The notes below the pieces were generated by a model. It worked only from the letters and a program-made list of their open reading frames with translations, was not told the DNA's origin and made no database searches. Positions 57,892 through 64,000 of a stretch of DNA of 64,000 nucleotides are shown piece by piece (positions within the stretch are counted from its first letter, which is position 1; every line of letters starts with the position of its first letter). Origin of the DNA: Argentina anserina. Its lineage: Eukaryota > Streptophyta > Magnoliopsida > Rosales > Rosaceae. The DNA is taken from positions 16,565,395-16,629,394 of the forward strand of contig NC_065878.1 in NCBI RefSeq assembly GCF_933775445.1, in the 5' to 3' direction. A program made the position numbers and the translations under genes.

Positions 57892-60618
57892 TTTTTCTTA
57901 GCGCTCGTTAACGGGCCCGGTCTATGAGTAGTGAGCTCGGGCTGGGCCGCGCCTAGGTACATTTGAATAAAGTGACGGGCCACCCATCTAAAGTAGAGAT
58001 TGCGGGCTTTTACGGGCCGGGACTTACGGGTTTTTAAGGGGCTTGTGAGCTTGTATTAGAAAAAAAAATATAATACTCGTATTTAAAGGTTTGGAATAAT
58101 AAAAAAATTCTCGGAAACATTCCCAAAAAAGGTGACAAATAAATTCTAGTTTCAAAATATTGTCGATTGATACTAATAGATGTGATCAATATATATATGT
58201 AGGGACCCAATAAAAATTTTGTCTGTTTTACACATAGCTTGACCATCCGTACATACGGTCAACCAAAAAAGATGTGTTTTGACATATTCAGACCTCATTG
58301 ACCGAGGCTTTACCAAATGGATTTCCTCAGTGCGACCGCGCATGATCGGTGACAAAAATTAAGTGATTTCAAATATGTAAACAGGTTATGATACATTAAT
58401 GGACACTTCGACAATCGACAACTCCAATTCGAAATATGGTCGATCGATACCAACATATGTGATTGGTATATATATTTAGGGAACCCATAAAAATTTCATC
58501 CGTTTTGAACATGATTTGACTGTCCGTACCCACAGTCAATAAAAAAAAGGTATTTTGACATATTAAAAGTTTAAAACCCCAATTGACAAGGGTTTTACCA
58601 AATGAGTTTCCTCGGTGCGACCGCGCACGATCGGTGACAAAAAATATGTGATTTCAGATATATAAACGGCTTTCGATGTTCGCATCTTGGTAATAGGTCT
58701 TCCCTTATAGCATATTAGTGGTGTTTTTAGTTTACCGAAAAATCTAACTGTCAAACGAGGTCAAAATTGAATGAAATTTGTACAGGGTCGCTAAATATAT
58801 ATACCGACCACATCGGCTGGTGTCGATTGATCCCGATAAGTTTCTTTCATATAGTCATTTCATAATGCGATAGTTTTATTATAAACATAATATAAAAGTT
58901 ATGATACATTAGTGGACACTTAGGCGATCGACAACTCCAGTTCGAAATATGGTCGAACGACACAAGCAGATGTGATCAGTATATATATTTAGGGGTTTTA
59001 ATTTAGTCTGTTTTGGACATGGTTTGACTGTTCGTACCTATGGTCAACAAAAAAAAGAGGCTCTTTGACATATTGAAACCTCATTGACCGGGGCTTTGCC
59101 AAATCAGTTTTCTCAGTGCGACCGCACACGATAAGTAAAAAAAATTAGGTGATTTCAGATATGCAAACGGCTTTTAGTGTTCACATCTTTGTAATGGGTT
59201 CTCCTTTTAGGCATATTAGTGGTGTTTTCGGTTTATCGAAAATTCTAATGGTCAAACGAGGTCCGAATTGGATGAAATTTTTATAGGGTCAATAAATATA
59301 ATTACCAATCACATCGGCTAGTTTCGATTAATCCTAAGAAATTTCCTTCATATAGTCACTTCATAATGCAATAGTTTTATTATAAACATAATATAAAGGT
59401 TATGATACATTAGTGGACACTTCGGCGATCAACAACTTCAGCATATGTGATCAATATATATATTTAGGGACCCTGTAAAAATTTCGTCTGTTTTGGACAT
59501 AGTTTGACTGTTTGTACCTACTGTAAAAAAAGATAGGCGTTTTGACATATTAAAACCCCTATTGACCGGGGTTTTGCCAAATGGGATTCCTCGGTGCGAC
59601 CACGCACGATCGGTGTAAAAAAATATGTGATTTTAGATATGCAAACTGCTTTTGACGTTCGCATCCTGATAATGGGTCCTCCCTTATGACATATTAGTGG
59701 TGTTTTCGGTTTACAGGAAATTCTGACGGTCAGACGAGATCCGAATTAGATTAAGTTTTAACAGGGTCCCTAAATATTAGTACCGATAACATCAGCTGGT
59801 GTCGATTAATCCTGAGAAGTTTACTTCATATACTTCATATAGTTTTTTCATAATGCTACAATTTTATTTTAAATATAGTATAAAGTTATAATATAAATAA
59901 ATATAAAATTTTAAATCTAGTATTATTAACATATATAATATTTTATGTATAATTATTTAAAAAAAGACATATAATTGATATATGTATAATATATTATATG
60001 CATATATAATATTTTATTTTTAGCGGGTTTTTACGGGTCGGGCCTTGTGGATATTTGGCGAGCCAGACTAAGTTTCACACCTCTAAACTAAGCCCGGTCC
60101 TCTATCCATGGAAGCGGGCTTTGGTGGGCTTTCTCGCGGGCCGGGCCGGGTAAAAGCCCATCAGGCTTGGGGGCCACCGCAGGCTAAATGATGAGGCATA
60201 TTCACATCTTAGTAATGGGTCCTCCTTTATGACATATTAGTGGTGTTTTCGGTTTACTAGAAACTCTGACGGTCATACGAGGTCCGAATTTAATGAAATT
60301 TTTACAGGGTCACTAAATATATATACCGATCATATCGGCTGTTGTCGATTGATCCCGAGAAGTTTCTTTTATATAGTCGCTACATAATGCGATAGTTTTA
60401 TTATAAATCTAATAGAATATGTATGTATAATATTTTATTACTTGGTGTGCTTTTACGGGTCGGGCCTTGCGGGCTTTTGGCGGGTCAGGTTTCACACCTC
60501 TAAACTAAGCCCGACCCTCTACCCACGAAAGCGGGCTTTCTCACGGGCCGGGCCGGGTAAAAACTCATCGGGCTTGCAGGCCTCTGTGACTTATCGGATC
60601 CGCGGGCTAAATGATGAG
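57890..60618. mobile_element. Probable non-autonomous hAT-type DNA element with GGGCC-rich ends
   Basis: Both ends are rich in 'cgggcccgg', 'gggccgggacttacggg' and 'ggcttttacgggccggg' on one side and 'acgggtcgggccttgcggg', 'ggtttcacacctctaaac', 'acgggccgggccgggtaaaa' on the other, the style of subterminal repeats in plant hAT (Ac/Tag-like) elements. gcctacag occurs just outside on both sides, an 8-bp target duplication. The right GC-rich block is present twice (60030-60196 and 60450-60616). The inside is a tandem array, not a transposase. Clear terminal inverted repeats were not found, so the family call is tentative. Confidence 0.5.
58140..60410. repeat. Tandem array of a roughly 500-bp unit, about four to five copies
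   Basis: The marker 'gttatgatacattaRtggacactt' recurs at about 58385, 58899 and 59399 (spacings about 514 and 500 bp). 'ctttgacatatt.aaacc…ttgacc.gggctttgccaaat' and 'gcatattagtggtgttttcggttta' also recur once per unit. A partial unit lies at the left (about 58140-58380) and another after an AT-rich insertion at the right (about 60196-60410). Copies differ by scattered substitutions and short indels. Confidence 0.8.
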
Positions 60619-60628
60619 GCCTACAGTT
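60619..60628. repeat. Direct repeat flanking the hAT-like element, right (gcctacagtt)
   Basis: Same 10 bp as 57882-57891. Confidence 0.5.
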
Positions 60629-61660
60629 CTTCTGTTTCTTTTCTTCTTTAGTTTCTTAGTCATCTTTTCTGTTGGGACTGACTTGGGTAACTAGTTTCAA
60701 TTGGACTAAAAAACCAAACAAATCCTATTACCTTCTTTTGCATAACCAATAACCCAATTAGAAAAAGCGATAAATTCATGAACTTTTGAGGATTTTCTTC
60801 ATCAAAATCATACAAGACTAACTCTTCTCTAAAAAAGTAAACATCATCAAATCATGAGATGACATAACATAAGGGATGGAAAGCCTCATTTTCTACTTTA
60901 TTTGTTTTTCTACCTCTACTTATTCACATGCATTTCAGTTTTTAACTATGTTCAAAAATTAAATCACTATGAATTTAATACATTATTGCAGGGTTGCACA
61001 TTTTTGTTCTTCTTTATTTTTATTTTTTTCCCACTTACCCCCTTATTGGATTAGCGATGCACTTTGGTAATTATATATTTAGTATTATTGAGTAGGAATT
61101 TGATTATTGTTCCACTTACCCATTATAGATTAACGATAAACTTAGGGGAGAAATTTAACAATGGCCATGCAATTATATTTAAGATTGGACATAAAAAGCT
61201 GTAATCCCTTTGAAATACAAGTATGGTCCCGATCCTATCTCAAATTCAAAGAGTAAGACGGGACGCAGAACTAGTCTCATTTATCTTATGTCTTCTCGTG
61301 CTCACCCTTAACTATATTCCTTCAAGTCAATTTTTAAGAATTATTGACGACTGTTTCACTTTAAATTAATATAACTTATCATAGATTAATATTTATACAA
61401 GATTTTATAAAATATAGTAGATAATTGAATCAAAGAAATATCTCTCGAACTTTCATTAAAAACTTCCATGTTTTTATTTAAAAATTCATCAATTCTCTCA
61501 ATTATTTTTTAATATCGATATTTTTCAAAAAAATTTATTTTCTCAATATTTTTTTAATCACCGGTATTTTAGTCCTCTAGAATCCCTAGAGTTTCAACTT
61601 TCAACCAAACTATCTTTTTGGGCACCTCCACCATCATGGCATCAACGACTCAACCTCAAT
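60629..61660. other. Intergenic, no gene recognised
   Basis: AT-rich sequence with several poly-T stretches. No coding motif. Confidence 0.5.
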
Positions 61661-61663
61661 CCT

Positions 61664-61775
61664 CACGTGGAACGCTCACAACCACGAAACTCTGAGTACT
61701 AGTGGAGCCCGAAGCCGATGTGGCATCATTCCATAAAAATATCTACTCCAAAAATCCCATTCCCCTAAACACGTG
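61664..61775 (+). promoter_or_regulatory. Evening element and two G-boxes upstream of the PRR gene
   Basis: CACGTG at 61664-61669 and 61770-61775, and a perfect evening element AAAATATCT at 61736-61744, all about 400-510 bp before the start codon. Evening elements are bound by CCA1/LHY/RVE MYB factors and G-boxes by bZIP and bHLH (PIF) factors; both are typical for PRR9/7/5 promoters. Binding is inferred, not shown. Confidence 0.65.
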
Positions 61776-61999
61776 TCAAACGATGGCCGTAGAGGATCAG
61801 TACAACCGAGAATAATCAAAACCAGGGCTGAGGACGCGCCACGTCACCCCTCAAAGCAGAAGCCAATGACGACCCACCTTTTGATCCCGTCAAGATATTT
61901 CTCCCTTGTTTTTGCGGCCGAGAGCCAACCTCCGATTCTCCTCAAATACAATCAGCGGCTGATTTTAATCTTCCACAAACTACCCCGCATTTCCCGCAA

Positions 62000-62003
<4 letters not shown>

Positions 62004-62032
<29 letters not shown>
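62004..62032. repeat. (CT)n microsatellite in the PRR leader
   Basis: About 14 CT units in the probable 5' UTR of the PRR gene. Confidence 0.9.
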
Positions 62033-62034
<2 letters not shown>

Positions 62035-62170
62035 CCATTTTTTATTCTCCCTCAAAATTCGGATTAGGTTCTTGGATCAATCTCAGTTCACTGCAACACA
62101 ACCAAAGCAGTTAATCCCTGTCTCTGGATTCTGGGTTTTCAGTTGTGATTAGTTGGGGTAAGTTTTTTCG

Positions 62171-64000
62171 ATGGAGGCTGTAAAAATTGGGAGGAAGGAG
62201 GAAAAAGAAGAGGAGGGTGGTGCTAGCTCAACTGAGGTGGTGAGGTGGGGGAGCTATCTTCCCACAACCGTGCTTAGGGTTCTTTTGGTTGAAGCTGATG
62301 ACTCTACTCGTCAGATTATCACTGCCCTTCTTCGGAAATGTAATTACAGAGGTATGATGTTTATGGGGTTTGAAAGTTGACTTGGTTTGAGTTCAAAGTT
62401 TGGTGTTTTATATTGTTTTAGAATTTGGGTTGTTGAGAAAGTAGGGATCTTTTGTATTGGGTTTTGGTTTTCTGAATATGGTTTGTGTTTGGTTTGAGCA
62501 GTTGTTTCGGTTTCTGATGGATTGAGGGCGTGGGAGACGATTAAGGTGAAGCATAATAAGATTGACCTTATTCTGACTGAGGCAGAGTTGCCATCTATAT
62601 CTGGATTTGCGCTTCTTACTTTGGTTATGGAGCATGATATCTGCAGGCACATACCTGTTATAAGTATGTTGGATTCATTTAATCTGCCTTTTCTTTTTGG
62701 TAGAGCTGTTTGATATAGAAATGGAAATGGATATTGAAACTGAAATCTCTTTGTGGTGGCTATGTAGTGATGTCGTCTCAAGATTCAGTGAACATGGTTT
62801 TGAAGTGCATGCAAAAAGGGGCAGCAGACTATTTGATTAAGCCGGTGAGGAAGAATGAGTTGAGGAACCTTTGGCAACATGTGTGGAGAAAGCAGGCTGT
62901 GAGTTTGAAATTTCTGCCCTGTTCTTTCAGTACCATTTTATTTCATTTTCTGTGATTTATTTGAGTTTCATGTTGTATTAGTCTAAAACTGATTAGTGGT
63001 TCTTGTGGTCTGTTTTTGTTTAACAGCTACTGAGCGGACAAGCTCCTCAGAACTTAACAGTTTCTCGACAAAAAGTTGAAGCCACTTCGGAAAATAATGC
63101 AACAAGTAATCATTCAAATGATTGTGCAGCTGATGTGCTCGAAAATAAGGGATTCTGTGAGAAAGCCATTGATGTCCAAGTGAGTCTATTTATATTTTAG
63201 CGATCTTGTTTTCAGTCATTTACTCTAGGGTATTCGTTGTACTTATGACATGAAAGATGCTGCCATATACGTGCATTCTGCGAATTATGCAGTAAATTGT
63301 TAGCTGTGGCTAGTTTCTGATCTTGAATTTTGTACAAAAGGAAAAATGATCAATAATTAGTCAAGAATCACCAAATATAGAAGACGCTCCTGTTTCAGGT
63401 TGTATACTTCATATCATAACAGTTAAGAAGGACAAGAAATAGGTTGTTAGATGGATGTAGTTACAGGCAAATGTTCCTGAAGTTGCTTATCAATCGTGAA
63501 ATCTTCTTCCTTCTAGAATAGATAGCTTTGTGGAGTCTCATGTGCAGATTGCATGTTTTGTTACCTCATGTGCAGAACTCCTGTACAACTCCTTACTTGG
63601 AAGCTAATAGTGCATGCATTGAAACTATGCAGGATTTTTCACAGCTTAAGTATGACAGTGCTTCTAATTTGAGCAATATAGATATCGAAATGCTTGAAGA
63701 CTGTGATAGATTGGACAATGAATCAGTTGTGCATGAGAATGAAACTAAAGGTATACCATATTTTCGTGCTTCCATCTCAATTACGTCTTGGGGACTTTTC
63801 TTTTTACCCTAGTAATTTTAGTAGTGCGTATCTAACAAGTAATTGGTTTCAGAGAATTCAGGTACATTTGGGTCTGATATTGCACCTTTGGATGAAGCAC
63901 TTAATGCAGTTTCCTCAAGACTGAGAGAGAAACATGTGTCTGTTAAACCAATGGTTCGAGATGAAGATGTCCAAGCAGAAATTGGTGAAGGAAAGTCTAA
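62171..64000 (+). CDS. PRR5: Pseudo-response regulator, PRR5-type (5' part, runs off the window)
   Basis: Exons 62171-62351, 62502-62663, 62768-62898, 63027-63179, 63576-63750 and 63853 to the window end join in frame. The pseudo-receiver domain covers about residues 35-155: [20 protein letters not shown], then [20 protein letters not shown], then [20 protein letters not shown] and [20 protein letters not shown]. The phospho-acceptor Asp of true receivers is Glu here (LILTEAEL), as in all plant PRRs. The following text ([37 protein letters not shown]) fits PRR5 better than PRR9. PRR5 represses CCA1/LHY-type morning genes in the circadian clock. The CCT domain should lie beyond the edge. Upstream motifs support clock control. 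Confidence 0.88.

Noticed and set aside
58140..60410. Could the tandem array be a CRISPR array or centromeric satellite?
   Set aside because: Units of about 500 bp without unique spacers in a plant genome rule out CRISPR; only four to five units with transposon-like ends argue against a centromeric satellite here.

Overview
This is a eudicot plant nuclear window. All recognised host genes have spliced exons with GT-AG introns, there is a eukaryotic tRNA-Cys, a plastid-targeted pyruvate dehydrogenase E1 alpha, a granule-bound starch synthase and a circadian pseudo-response regulator, and plant LTR retrotransposons are abundant. The GBSS1 and PRR proteins look most like those I know from Rosaceae (strawberry/rose type), but that is an inference from memory and no search was run. 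LAYOUT. Positions 1 to about 21,120 are repeat-rich and hold no intact host gene. The left part (1-5109) is the 3' half of a Ty3/gypsy Tat-type element: integrase end of pol, a long 3' non-coding region with tandem repeats, a polypurine tract and an 886-bp 3' LTR. Inside its 3' region sit three host-gene fragments fused head to tail in the sense orientation: an LRR receptor-kinase ectodomain, an SPB1/FtsJ rRNA methyltransferase domain and the C-terminal domain of 4-coumarate-CoA ligase. This element sits inside a decayed minus-strand Copia element (gag, PBS and 5' LTR, 5110-7700). Further right are a likely solo LTR, a COG1-like gene fragment and a complete but decayed Tekay-type chromovirus (11,848-21,113) with a perfect 5-bp target-site duplication. 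From about 24,300 the window is gene-rich: an RRM protein (25,089-26,656, +), a 5'-truncated LINE-like insertion with 21-bp target duplications (28,125-29,092), ribosomal protein P1 (29,979-30,602, +), GBSS1 (31,769-35,033, -), VPS8 (36,417-45,623, +), MED4 (46,328-47,515, -), tRNA-Cys (48,355-48,425, -), plastid PDH E1 alpha (49,278-51,694, +), a profilin-like fragment (-), COG4 (53,590-56,615, -), a GGGCC-rich probable hAT element carrying a roughly 500-bp tandem array (57,890-60,618), and the first six exons of a PRR5-type clock gene (62,171 to beyond the edge, +) with an evening element and two G-boxes upstream. HOW THEY RELATE. The host genes are ordinary housekeeping or metabolic neighbours (starch synthesis, plastid acetyl-CoA supply, CORVET and COG vesicle tethering, Mediator, translation) with no sign of a cluster. 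The most unusual structure is the three-gene chimera inside the retrotransposon. It looks like transduction of host transcripts by an LTR element, because it lies between pol and the polypurine tract and appears to lack the introns expected of the parent genes.
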